A DNA stretch of 64,000 bases from Vespa crabro (taxonomy: Eukaryota > Arthropoda > Insecta > Hymenoptera > Vespidae). This document shows positions 54,011-64,000 of the stretch, in pieces. A model generated the notes under the pieces. It did not search any database and was not told the DNA's origin. It saw only the letters and a list, made by a program, of their open reading frames with translations. The position numbers were made by a program, and so were the translations under genes. The stretch is from assembly GCF_910589235.1 (NCBI RefSeq), contig NC_060955.1, forward strand, positions 18,174,758 to 18,238,757, given 5' to 3'. Position 1 is the stretch's first letter, and the number at the start of each line of letters is the position of its first letter.

Positions 54011-54360
54011 TGAAAATCACAGATACTCGAACTTTCTCCACTGCTTTTCTGTTATTTATCAATTGAATCTCAATCATCAACGTTACTTGCGTTTACATTA
54101 AATTTCTCATAGGAACGTCTTGCTTTGGATACCTTCTAGTTACGAAGAGTATTCTATTCTATCAGAACTATACGCAAACGACGAGTAATGGATACGTTTA
54201 TATGGTTGCTCGAGCATAGTCTACACGCGATAACCCACGCGGTTCCTTGTGGACACACTAGACACCGCGATGCGGAGGAGTAAGCTAACAGTTACGAGAG
54301 GACCACAACCTTTAGCTCGTTTGCGCAAAACCATCTCGAGTATCTTTACCGATATATCCA

Positions 54361-54377
54361 AGAGAGTGAGAGAGAGT

Positions 54378-54450
<73 letters not shown>
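54361..54450 (+). repeat. (GA)n microsatellite
   Basis: About 90 bp; the perfect AG core 54395-54450 is among the longest in the window. Confidence 0.98.
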
Positions 54451-54452
<2 letters not shown>

Positions 54453-54459
54453 GTAATGC

Positions 54460-55920
54460 CTCTTTGCGTTCCACAGTCCAAATACGAACGCTTGTCCTGT
54501 ATCTGTTAGGCTAACAAACGTAATAACTTGATAAGCGAATACAAGTAACCAAAATTTCTCACAATTTAAATCGAGATTAACGATTGGCAATCATTCCAAA
54601 ATAACAAACACCTCGCTTTAGGACATCTTACATTGTTAATTACATTCATCTAGATGCTATAATGATTTCGGACTACATCGGTTCTTCTTCTTTTTCTTAG
54701 ATGTGATAGAAATTCATTGAATGTTTCTCTTCTTTGTTTTTTTTTTCTTTTTTTTCTTTTTTTTTTCTTTTTTTTTTAATGATAATAACAGGCTGATCGT
54801 GTCGCTTATCAGTCGTCTAACTCTTATGGCCGACGATGGAACGACGATTTAATTAAGAAAATTCCGAAAGGCGGCAGTTATCCGACTATGGCGGGCTATC
54901 CTAGTAGTCGACGGTTGACTAGCTTTGCTGCAATAATTGCACTTTTACCATTTATCTCGTGATATCTTTAAGAACGTTTCTAATTAAACTACTTTCGATC
55001 GATTCTATCGTAGAACACGTAACGATCCGTGGACCGAGAATCGACGCTTGTTAAGATACGGTGTGGTAGTTAAATATATTAGGTTTAACGCTTTCAAGAT
55101 CGCCGATATCGTAATGTATCTATGTATGTATGACTTTCGAAAGGAGACATTTGTCGTTCCACCTTAGACTTTATTCCCTTTGTATCGAATGAAAAGGAAA
55201 TGGAACTGCGTGCTGAACGTTCGTCTTTCCGATCTAACTTCTTAGCTTTTTTTCCATGTTGAAAGACGAAAAAGAAAGAGGAAGATTCCTGCTAGGGGAA
55301 ACAATAATGAGATTCATGGGTTCTTAAAATGAAAATTTCTTTCAGTGAAAAGTATACGCGAGACGAAGATCCAGGTACAGGAAACATTTTGTAGAAGGCC
55401 TAAACTCTGCCTTTCGATAATTTAACTTCTTCTACTGTGATCTTTTCCGTAGTAATTCCGATTAAGTCAAATTTTAATAGCTTCATTAATGAAATGAGAA
55501 CGTAATATTTCTAATTTATTTATAAGAAAATGTATGATAAGTAAGGGCTGATCGTTTCTCGATTTTTAATTGGATGTAAGTATTATAGAAAGCAAAAAAA
55601 AAAAAAAAAAAAGAAAAGAAAAGGAATAAGATTTCGCAAACTCGATTGTCGTAGCCTTTTCAAAGTTTCTTAAATCCTGATTTGATTCTCTTTCCGAATG
55701 ATCGTTAAGAGATTCATAAAAATTGACGAAGGGAACTTTCTTGCGGGCCATTAAGCGGATATCCATAAACCCTCGAAGCTTGCGGTAATTATACTAACTA
55801 TCGTATTGTAATTCATTCAGGTGGTCCAGAACTACTTCCTCGTGAATACGTTGAATTTCTTGGAAGCCGCACTCTAAAATCTTCCGAGTCACTGAAATAT
55901 TTCTCTCTTTTCTTTTTCTT
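54460..55920. other. Spacer
   Basis: A T-rich tract at 54735-54778 and an A run at 55594-55611. No supported gene. Confidence 0.45.
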
Positions 55921-56468
55921 TTTGTCCTTCTTTCACCTCGCCTTTCCAATGAGAGAGAATCTTCTTTTTTCTTTTCTTTTCTTTTTTTTTCCTTTTTTAT
56001 TACTTCCATACTTCATCTTCTTCCTTCCTCGCTTCTTATTGTCTTGGCGGCGAATTAGCGATGAATTTAATAACGATTTCAATAGATACCAAAGTGAAAA
56101 CGCATATTCGACGAATAATCGAATAAATATTCTCAATTGCCGACCCGACGTGCATTTTTTTTCCCCCTTTATTTTCTCCGATCTCATTTCCGTGAAAGAA
56201 TTGGTTTTATCTTTTCTTTTCTCCTCTTTTCCGACGGAACGAAATACTAGCAGTAAAGCTGGAACTCTTCCTCTTCTTTAATTGAGCTTCGGCCTCTAAT
56301 ATCACGACCTTCCAGTCCATTCCAATGCTTGTTTCTGGTTAATGAATTCTGTCTGAAAGTTTCAACATTTTTTCGTATTTAATCGTTAATTTCATTGAAA
56401 AAAGAAAATAAAAAGTAAACAAAAAAGAAGTCGTTTCCTATTTCGCAGTTAACAACGATCGAGCGCAT

Positions 56469-56521
56469 GTTTAACTAAATACCCGTTTCATTCCGCTGTT
56501 TAACTAAATACCTATTTCATT
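56469..56521 (+). repeat. Imperfect direct duplication, 24 bp, two copies
   Basis: GTTTAACTAAATACC-CGTTTCATT at 56469-56492 and the same with TA for CG at 56498-56521, separated by five bases. Confidence 0.9.
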
Positions 56522-56805
56522 TTTTCTTTTTTTTTCTTTTTTTCTTTTTTAATTTCCTCTATGTTCTCTATCGTAATTGAGATAAAAATTTTTAAACAAC
56601 GATAGAACGATGGAATGTTACCGAACAAACAAGGCAAAACACTATATTGAACCATATTTAATACCGTCGTCCTTAGTAAAGCTATCGTTTTGTCACTAGA
56701 CACTATTGTTTGACCAAACTTCTGGCACGCATTGAAGTTAGGGAAGGGTCTAAAAGAAGAGGTTGAAAGTAAAATGGACTACTCGCAAAAAAGAAAAAGA
56801 AAGAA

Positions 56806-56811
<6 letters not shown>

Positions 56812-56876
<65 letters not shown>

Positions 56877-56884
56877 AAGGGAGG
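56812..56884 (+). repeat. (GA)n microsatellite
   Basis: Perfect GA at about 56818-56860 with an imperfect tail. Confidence 0.97.
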
Positions 56885-56899
56885 GTAAACGAATGTTGA

Positions 56900-57020
56900 T
56901 TAAATATGGACCCCCCTAAAGGCAGCTCTTTGGGGTTACAGGCCCCAACCATTGAGTGCAATTCGTGCATTGTGCACGGAATTTAAACTGGTAAATATTC
57001 AAGGCACGAGACAGCTGCCG
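56900..57020. promoter_or_regulatory. Conserved-element-like block with small hairpin
   Basis: Contains TTGGGG, seven-base loop, CCCCAA (56929-56947 area), TGCATTGTGCAC and the E-box CAGCTG. No long frame. It is a possible regulatory element. Confidence 0.15.
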
Positions 57021-57273
57021 TCATCCATGTGCTACACGTATACTATACGTCTTATCGTATCCCGAAAACAACTCGTTCGATGCTCGACGAGCCGAAGAAG
57101 ACTGCTGCCGTTCTCCTGATGTTCGCTCTCCGAAGTCGCATCTTTCAGTGAGCTAAGGATCATCCAATAGTTTTGCTCGATCCCTTACGAATTTCTCCGC
57201 GATCACGTCCGCACGGCTCGTCTTACCAAAATTTATGCTAAACCACCAGAATGGGGCCTTCTGTTGGACGAAC

Positions 57274-57295
57274 GAGAAGAGAGAGGGAGAGAGGT

Positions 57296-57327
<32 letters not shown>

Positions 57328-57328
57328 T
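57274..57328 (+). repeat. (GA)n microsatellite, interrupted
   Basis: GA repeat with GGGA, GTA and AAA interruptions. The frame running out of it (57329-57505) gives a mixed basic peptide without an ATG. Confidence 0.95.
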
Positions 57329-57509
57329 TGGTTAGTTCGAGGTAGGATATCGATCTTCCACGAAGCTGGTTGTAGGCCATCAAAATTCAAATGTGGCGTG
57401 GGATTTCGTCGTAAAACATACGGCAATCGTGTCGGTTTCGTGGTTTTCCTACGTGAAGTTAAACGAATTCTTCGAATTATCGTTTTCAGATTCTATGAAA
57501 AATGAATGA

Positions 57510-58130
57510 TTTTTTCTTATCTTCTTTTAATCATTTAATTCGTGAAGTAATTTTATAAAAAGCTTCGAATGTTTCCAATTATTTTTGTATATAGGTTGAA
57601 ATGGATTTACTAAAGAAAATATAAAAGATAAAATATTTAACTATAGTAGAAATTATTTAATATAGGTCAAAATTCTTTCTACGTTTCGATCTTATATATT
57701 CTAAAACAAGATATTTATTTTATCTTATCGAATTTATTACAAGAATTCTTCAGACACTCTTTTCTATGTGCACGATATATATTAGCATGCTTTATCGCAG
57801 AAAATCGTATCACAATAGCTTCCCCCGATATATCTCTCTTTTATGTTTGTCTTTCGCTCTTGTGTTGCGCGAACCTTCTCGCATAGCCTTTCAAAGGATC
57901 TGTATCTGAGAATATGTAATAAATATTCTCACCCAGGTCTACCTGCTCTCTTCTTCTTTTGATTCTCCAACACGAGGAACAAGACTTACGAGGAGTCCAT
58001 CTGTAACACGGATACTTTCGACACTCGGTGAACGGTTCGAAAGAAGACGGTCGATAAAGAAGCGATTAACATAACAAGCTGCCGCTTATATACTTCGTAA
58101 CAGTGCAAAGAGAACTATCGAGGCCATCGC
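57510..58130. other. AT-rich spacer
   Basis: No arrays or distinctive frames. Confidence 0.45.
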
Positions 58131-58194
58131 GATAAAATGCAACGTGTACTCTCGACTTCTCTTTTCCGCTTACCGTCTCTCTTTCTTTCATCAG

Positions 58195-58375
58195 TTGGGT
58201 GTGAGCGAGACCACGAGGAAAGGCAGACTTATATGAAAAGGCCACGAAGAGTGAATTCTAATATTCTACTCATATCGTTCGGGATCACCTCAAAACGAAC
58301 GATTCAACATCGAAATGGTATCTTTCAACGGAGCAACCCCGTGTTTTTCGCACGACAGATGATACTTGACACACA
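58195..58375 (+). CDS. Candidate exon with strong acceptor, open frame and donor
   Basis: The acceptor CTTACCGTCTCTCTTTCTTTCATCAG ends at 58194 and a donor ACA|GTGAGA starts at 58376. One frame is open over the whole 181 bp and ends in TGA only at 58377-58379, i.e. inside the donor. The peptide is mixed and basic (GCERDHEERQTYMKRPRRVN). The same frame can also be started from ATG 58137 (80 codons, hydrophobic start). Two readings are therefore possible: internal exon or small single-exon frame. No family was recognised. Confidence 0.24.
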
Positions 58376-58569
58376 GTGAGATAACAAGATCTTGACTCCC
58401 TATCTCGATGACAAGATCTTGTCGGATTACTTCGTGAGTTGTGTGTCGAGAAATAATGATAAATTGTGAAATGGATAGATGTCGAATGAAGTAGATAAAA
58501 AGCGCAGAGAAGAGCAATTGTTTGTTTGTTTAATCTCTTAACTCTGCGTATGGTGTTTTTACGAAAAAA

Positions 58570-59630
58570 AAAAAAAATATATATATATATATGTATATAT
58601 ATTTTATTTATTTTTGATCGACGAATTGTTCAATTTCATTGGTCTTAAATGGAATAAATTTAGATGAATCAATGGCAGAAAGAGAAATAACAAAACATTC
58701 GTCATTTTTAGAGAGATAAGCACATAAAATGCAACTTTCCACGATCATGATTCTTGTTATTATTGGATTCTCGTCACAATTGGGAAAAAATGGAAATGGG
58801 AGAGAAATTGAAAGCAATGGGCATCCATCGATGTGAACATTTAAAAATCGTCGATTAAATTTGCTTTATCGAGAATTAATAATCATCGACCAAAAATATC
58901 ATTTGTTTTCACTTGGCTGGTGTTGCCAAAGCTTTTTCCGTTTGATTTTTTTAGAAAAATGTTTGGATCATTTGTAAAAATAGAAAGTTATATAAATATA
59001 TATAATATATATACATACATACATGAACTTTATGAAAATATTTATGATTATGATAAACATGAATGAAACATTAAACGAATTAAGCAATCAAATAGAATTC
59101 GATCTTATAATGTAATTCTATAATAGATTTTATAATGTAATTCTATATTAATGGATAATTATCCTGTGGCCTGTCAAAAGGAAGATAATTACAGATTATT
59201 ATGTTAATTATGGAATAATATTATAATTACGACCCATTGGAATACGAATAACTAGCTATCCTATTAATGAAGTAATAATTTTTCAATCATGAATTCTTTG
59301 CTTCTTGTTGTTCATCTATTTTTTTATTCCTGTCTTTAATAAGAATTTCTGATTCTTGGATCATGAATCTTTTTCCTTTTCTCATCTTTGTTCCTGAACA
59401 TTTATCTCCGTTATTTCATCAGATTAATGAAACAAATCTCATATTTTTAATCTTTCCAGAATTTAACGATACGTGATCATGACACGCGAAAGAATATACG
59501 AAACAAAAATTGTATATTACGCACTTTTATTGTCTAATAGATAAATATGATGAAAGGAAAAAAAGAAAAAATAATTCGGCCATCAAATTAAATACTCAAA
59601 ATAATTAAATCAATAATAAAATAATGCGTT
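58570..59630. other. AT-rich spacer
   Basis: Very AT-rich, with (TA)n at 58577-58603 and 58993-59011. A tandem copy of TTATAATGTAATTCTATA lies at 59104-59147. No coding-like frame. Confidence 0.5.
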
Positions 59631-59828
59631 ATGCACAAAAAAATATATATATATCACTTGCGATCGTATACCGGGTAAAACAAAATAATCGTAAAAATAT
59701 CTAATGGATAAAATTTTCCGAAACTGTAGGCCATTTAACAAATCCACATTATATTTGTCAACTCGTTGTAATTTCTATATTTGTAATCGATAGAACAAAA
59801 TCCGATTAAATCCTTTTGGTTTTAAAGC

Positions 59829-60233
59829 TTACCGAACCGATGGGGTGCATTGATCGAATAACAGATATGTGTTCCTATTTTTGTGAACATGTGGGTGTAC
59901 ATGCGAGATTATTGGAAGTTGTAGAGGAATGGGTAAAAGAAGGAACGAACAGAAGAGAGAAGAGATATCATTGATCCATGCTTCACGAGATTTATTCTCC
60001 AATACATATACGTATAATATAATGTATTTGGTTTCCTTTGTCGGCATTCGACGACTACATTCCCTGCACCAAATTTTACTTTCGTTTCGAAGATCGGAAT
60101 CGAAGAATAATGGGTGAGTTTTCGTGGAAAATAAGTTTAATTCCAAACCACAGGAATGTAATATTCCATTCCTCCTATACTCTACGTCTATCTCTCTTTC
60201 TTTTCTCACTTTTCTCGCTTTCCTATCATCTTC
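59829..60233 (-). CDS. About 134-codon minus frame without ATG start, unrecognised
   Basis: Open from just below TAA near 60234 down to the stop at 59829-59831. No repeats lie inside. The peptide is mixed (includes GILHSCGLELNLFSTKTHPL and REAWINDISSLFCSFLLLPI), with a hydrophobic segment near the end. The first in-frame ATG leaves 72 codons. No splice acceptor was seen at the upstream end. The clean length is unusual for AT-rich DNA. Confidence 0.17.
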   Translation of the reverse strand, partial: EDDRKARKVRKEREIDVEYRRNGILHSCGLELNLFSTKTHPLFFDSDLRNESKIWCRECSRRMPTKETKYIILYVYVLENKSREAWINDISSLFCSFLLLPIPLQLPIISHVHPHVHKNRNTYLLFDQCTPSVR

Positions 60234-60368
60234 TTAGCGCAGACTTTAACTTTCTCGTATGATCGCTAAAGAAGCCTACACATATTCGAGCTCCTCGCTA
60301 TCGCCATCAAATTTATATTTCACTTCGTAAAGAACCAACAGGTGCCTGTTTGCTTGGCGTCGAAGTAA

Positions 60369-60419
60369 AGTGTGTCTGTGGGTGTGTTCATGTGCGTGTA
60401 CATGTGCGTACATGTGTGC

Positions 60420-60470
<51 letters not shown>
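60369..60470 (+). repeat. TG-rich tract joined to (GA)n microsatellite
   Basis: Interrupted GTGTG/CATGTG sequence 60369-60419, then perfect GA 60423-60470. Confidence 0.96.
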
Positions 60471-60474
<4 letters not shown>

Positions 60475-60655
60475 GCGAGTGCACAGAGTATATGCTCTCA
60501 CACGATCGCAAGATGGCAATCATTATAAATAACTTAGCCGTAGCACGTCACTCCGGGGCACAATGCTGGGGCCTTTTATTGGAAGGAAAACGGTGACGAT
60601 AAATAACATGGTAATAATAAATAGCTAGGAAAGTCGATGCTTGGTGAAAGAACGA

Positions 60656-60685
60656 AGAGAAAGAGAGAGAGAGAGAGAGGGGAAG
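60656..60685 (+). repeat. (GA)n microsatellite
   Basis: Short GA repeat with AAA and GGGG ends. Confidence 0.94.
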
Positions 60686-60829
60686 AGGAATGTTATTTCC
60701 GTAGAACGGAACGAATCGACTAATACCTACTCTAGAGCGAACAATACGAGTAGGATCCAGTTTGTGAGCTTTCGAGAATAATGAAACTGGATCGATGGTC
60801 CAATCGAAACAATTCATTTGGGAAATCGC

Positions 60830-62215
60830 CGAAACTGTTGGCTTTTCGAATGCGAATTTTGATTTAGATTTTTAGGAGCCAATTCGATAATGTAAAACTC
60901 GTATTTCTGAATAATCTCGTATTTTAGAGTGGATAAAATTTCAACAAAGAAATTTTGTTTTCTTACATATTCAATAATATTTAGTATGGACATTGGTTTA
61001 TTTTTATAGTATTAATTATATTCTTGAGAAATATACCGCAGTTTGTCACGGTTCATCGTTGAAGTCACGAATACGTTAGAATATCAAACATCATTCGTGA
61101 TACTTTCAATGGGATAATGTTCGACGTGCTGGGGAATCATTTAAAATTCTAAGAAAGCACTTGAGGCACTAAACGATAAACTATTCTAAATACTGCTCGG
61201 TATGACTTGAGAATAAACGACAGTTATTAAGAATAAGTAGACAGTTGTCCCCGTATTATTAACGATAGAATTTTACGTTCAATCGGAAAGACGAGAAGCT
61301 CGTTTACAAAAGATAGTGGACGTATGTATGTATGTATGTATGTACAAAGAAATAAGGGTATGGTTATTTGAAAGAGAAGGTTTCATTGTATCTTGAAGTA
61401 GATGCTTATCCCGGTGTTTCGTTAACAAGCATGCACGCACCTGTATTTGTCTCGATGGGGTTTGTCGAGCACATATTCATCTTCCCCTCTACTCACAACT
61501 CTATTTTCGAGAGCAAAATTTTGTTGTGTTTTTTTTCCTAAAAAAAAAGGAAAAAAAAAAAAAAGAGGAAAAGGAAGGAAAAAAAATTGAAATTCTATCT
61601 ATTGAGTTTTCGAAAGCAAACTGGTTTCATCTTTCCTTTTCTCTGAAAAAATATTTTAAATAAACAATGTGTATATATTTGTTAAAACCTGTTATGAATG
61701 GATGAAGGATTAGTAAGGTAAAAGTTTTATTTTGCTTTTAAATTTTATTCGGAAGTCTTCATAACAAGTCAGCGCTAATTAAAATCGTCATTCGTTCGTT
61801 TTCATTTCTCTTAATGAAATTTATTATTATCACATCAAATAATACATATGTACATATCAGATGAATTGAATTGAAATAATTAAAAACATCGTTTATGAAA
61901 TATTTTGAATGTGAATGATCATTGATATCGAAGAGAAATGAGCATCCAAATGCAAACGATCATATTTCTTTTACGAGAAAGGATTTTAGGATTGGTTTTA
62001 ATCATGAGAGGGTAAATTAAGGATTTAGATTAAGTTCGAGAAACTTTAAAGATTATCTTTTTCCAAATAATACGGAAATATGTTGAAGCTCTCACTTACA
62101 CACATTACTTTGCTGGTACTTATGATCTTTCTCTTTCGTGTATAATATACATTGTAAATTAAACTTTTTACTGTTGGCTCATTCAAAATAATCGAATGTA
62201 TAAAACAAACTTATA
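60830..62215. other. AT-rich spacer
   Basis: A (TATG)n repeat at 61322-61344 and an A-rich tract at 61540-61590. No coding-like frame. Confidence 0.5.
61322..61344 (+). repeat. (TATG)n microsatellite
   Basis: Five to six perfect GTAT units. Confidence 0.95.
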
Positions 62216-62218
62216 TAT

Positions 62219-62258
62219 GTATCTATCTGTCTATCTATCTATCTATTTATTTATTTTT
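62219..62258 (+). repeat. (TATC)n then (TATT)n
   Basis: TATC units with one TGTC, then TATT units. Confidence 0.93.
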
Positions 62259-62272
62259 TCTATATTGATGTC

Positions 62273-62494
62273 ATGCATTCGAGCGAAATGACACGCCTCT
62301 TCTGCGGCTTCGAGGGACGAAATACACATCCATTTACGTGCAAATTACTACGCGGTCTCGTATCGTTCTACGGAAGAGAGCGAACCTCTCGAATTGAATA
62401 TACCGAGAATAGTTTCGCTACCGAAAGCTCGTTCCGAAAACCGAAATATATCTGGTCGACGAAGTCGCGTCGACGAGCGCGTGCGTGCACGTAG
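62273..62494 (+). CDS. 73-codon ATG frame in a GC-richer patch, unrecognised
   Basis: ATG at 62273 to TAG 62492-62494; mixed, Arg/Ser-rich, without repeats (starts MHSSEMTRLFCGFEGRNTHP). No domain or splice site was recognised. Confidence 0.13.
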   Translation: MHSSEMTRLFCGFEGRNTHPFTCKLLRGLVSFYGRERTSRIEYTENSFATESSFRKPKYIWSTKSRRRARACT

Positions 62495-62818
62495 AAATAA
62501 TTAAAGCTTCCCATTTGGGATCTCGGTAAATTTCACCTTTTTCCCGCATACCTTTCTCGAGGGACCTGTTATTATTTTATTTTCGTGAACGCAAAGATAT
62601 TTTAAATGACTTTATTTGTGGTTACCAACAATACGGATCGATAAATAGATTTCAATTTTATTTAACTTTATCATTAGATGACATATATGTAATATAATAT
62701 AATATATAATGTATAATATCGGCTATATTTATTTGTATTGATGCATTGTGTATTTAAAAGACGACTTTTGTGAAATAGATAACGAAGTGCATACGATATT
62801 CACGAATAGAAAGGTTCT

Positions 62819-62824
62819 TTGATC

Positions 62825-62877
<53 letters not shown>

Positions 62878-62894
62878 TGTATATATAAAGTGAT
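62819..62894. repeat. (TA)n array inside a longer inverted repeat
   Basis: A perfect TA array at 62829-62875 is flanked by GATCACCTT on the left and AAAGTGATC on the right, so the palindrome extends beyond the array. Confidence 0.9.
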
Positions 62895-63018
62895 CTTATA
62901 TATGTATATATTTAACCTTCTGTTTGGCGCAAAATGTTACGAATAAATTTTGATCATGATGGTGGTCTCGATTTGTGTAGCGGTGGCCTATTATATAATC
63001 GTCTCGTGAGTGCGCTTA

Positions 63019-63213
63019 ATGAGACAGATTCGCGTACATAAAATACTTCAGAGAGGAAATACCAAATATGCGAAGAAACTTGTCGGTGATGGTACTGTCG
63101 TTTTAGATCACCGTTTCTCGATACGGCGCGACCAAAATAGGCACGCGCGCGCGAGTCACGTTCTTCCAGTTACCCTACTTGTACGCTCCTTTACGTCTTT
63201 TATGGCTTTTTAA
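63019..63213 (+). CDS. 64-codon ATG frame with purine-first codons, unrecognised
   Basis: ATG at 63019 to TAA 63211-63213. The first 30 codons are strongly purine-starting (starts MRQIRVHKILQRGNTKYAKK). It is basic and free of repeats. It lies 126 bp upstream of another ATG frame on the same strand. No domain was recognised. Confidence 0.17.
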   Translation: MRQIRVHKILQRGNTKYAKKLVGDGTVVLDHRFSIRRDQNRHARASHVLPVTLLVRSFTSFMAF

Positions 63214-63339
63214 AGCGATCAGGAAGAACGATCAAATGGAAACTTACATTAATGAAAAGAAAAAAGAATAAGATAAAGATTGTTCACGCGTCAAACGATA
63301 TTTTAATATAGTTTTTTGAACTATATATAATAAAATTCA

Positions 63340-63558
63340 ATGAAAATTCTACCTCGACGCTTGTTCTTCTATTTTTCTTTATTTTTCGTCATGAAAAATA
63401 AGGATAGTACTTTTCTATCGAGCAGTGCTCCATATTGGCACGTTGCAAAGATGAATATTCAAAAGTGGAAAGCTAAGTGGTGGCGAGAGTACATGCTGTT
63501 GCACGATTTTATAAACGCGATTGAGATGCTAACGATGTACTACTTTTTCAAAATATGA
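63340..63558 (+). CDS. 72-codon ATG frame with signal-like N-terminus
   Basis: ATG at 63340 (context TCAATG) to TGA 63556-63558. The N-terminus MKILPRRLFFYFSLFFV resembles a signal peptide or anchor. The body is Trp/Lys/Met-rich (NIQKWKAKWWREYMLLHDF) and unlike random AT-rich translation. There is no Cys pattern and no known peptide-family motif. It could be a small secreted or membrane peptide, or chance. Confidence 0.17.
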   Translation: MKILPRRLFFYFSLFFVMKNKDSTFLSSSAPYWHVAKMNIQKWKAKWWREYMLLHDFINAIEMLTMYYFFKI

Positions 63559-63946
63559 AACCCATAAATCGAGATATAAGTGGAGCTCTTGAATTTTTCT
63601 CTAAACGGTCCGTGGTGAAATTTTGTGAAATTACTCTATTCCATTGCACTTTAAAACCAGAAATCCTTTTACGTACGTTTCTATAACAGATGTTCTTTAA
63701 AAATCGAGAAATCTCATGGTCCAGCGAAGAAACGAGATCGTGACTAGATGTTATCGTTATATTATCGATGTAATATCGTCGGCCATGTTTCCGGATTTAC
63801 TTGCGATAAAATTTTAAGTTAGTGTTTGCAATTTACGACCTTGTCACTCGATAGCTATACCATCGAAAAAAATCAAGAAAATATCAACCGTTATGAAATA
63901 TTGCTACTGTGATCGAAAAACTAAATTTAATGTCGTAGAACGGCGA

Positions 63947-63949
<3 letters not shown>

Positions 63950-63992
<43 letters not shown>
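63950..63992 (+). repeat. (TA)n microsatellite at window end
   Basis: Perfect TA repeat. Confidence 0.98.
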
Positions 63993-63994
<2 letters not shown>

Positions 63995-64000
63995 GTATAA

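Overview
This is eukaryotic, almost certainly insect, nuclear DNA. The best guess is a hymenopteran (wasp, bee or ant type): AT-rich but full of TCGA/CGAT-type CpG words, packed with (GA)n/(TC)n arrays plus (TA)n, poly-T and poly-A runs, and with no bacterial operon structure, Shine-Dalgarno sites, tRNA, rRNA or CRISPR array. The taxonomic guess is inference from composition; no diagnostic gene was recognised. I could not identify any known protein family, and no reading frame is long and clean enough to be called a confident gene. The most economical reading is a gene desert: a very long intron, or intergenic DNA with a few short exons.

Layout. 1-4.2 kb: purine-rich arrays and a GC-richer, untranslated-exon-like block near 1.5-1.75 kb. 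4.2-12.3 kb: AT-rich spacer with GA/TC arrays, a two-hairpin element at 11.05-11.14 kb, and an antisense frame with one stop. 12.36-13.56 kb: a GC-rich exon-like island followed by two overlapping reading frames. 14-24 kb: mostly AT-rich spacer with a (TATC)n array. 24.0-25.1 kb: a coding-like island headed by a 3' splice site fused to a 5' splice site. 28.5-33.4 kb: several short clean frames, including two consecutive minus-strand frames. 39.1-44.4 kb: the GC-richest part, with a conserved-element-like block (39.12-39.33 kb), a 165-codon minus-strand frame (40988-41485), a (TC)n-(TA)n-(TC)n compound array, and a second conserved-element-like block (42.9 kb). 45-48.5 kb: arrays, a poly-threonine frame and a clean 79-codon frame. 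50.4-54.0 kb: a promoter-like block, a third conserved-element-like block, and a second fused splice site. 56-64 kb: arrays, one exon-like frame with both splice sites (58195-58375), and three short clean frames near the end.

Three plus-strand sites (24270, 44717, 54009) carry a polypyrimidine tract and CAG directly joined to GT. This is the arrangement of recursive (ratchet) splice sites in very long arthropod introns. I saw no good equivalent on the minus strand. If real, the window lies in a long intron of a plus-strand gene. Most 60-80 codon frames are expected by chance in DNA of this composition, and confidences below reflect that.
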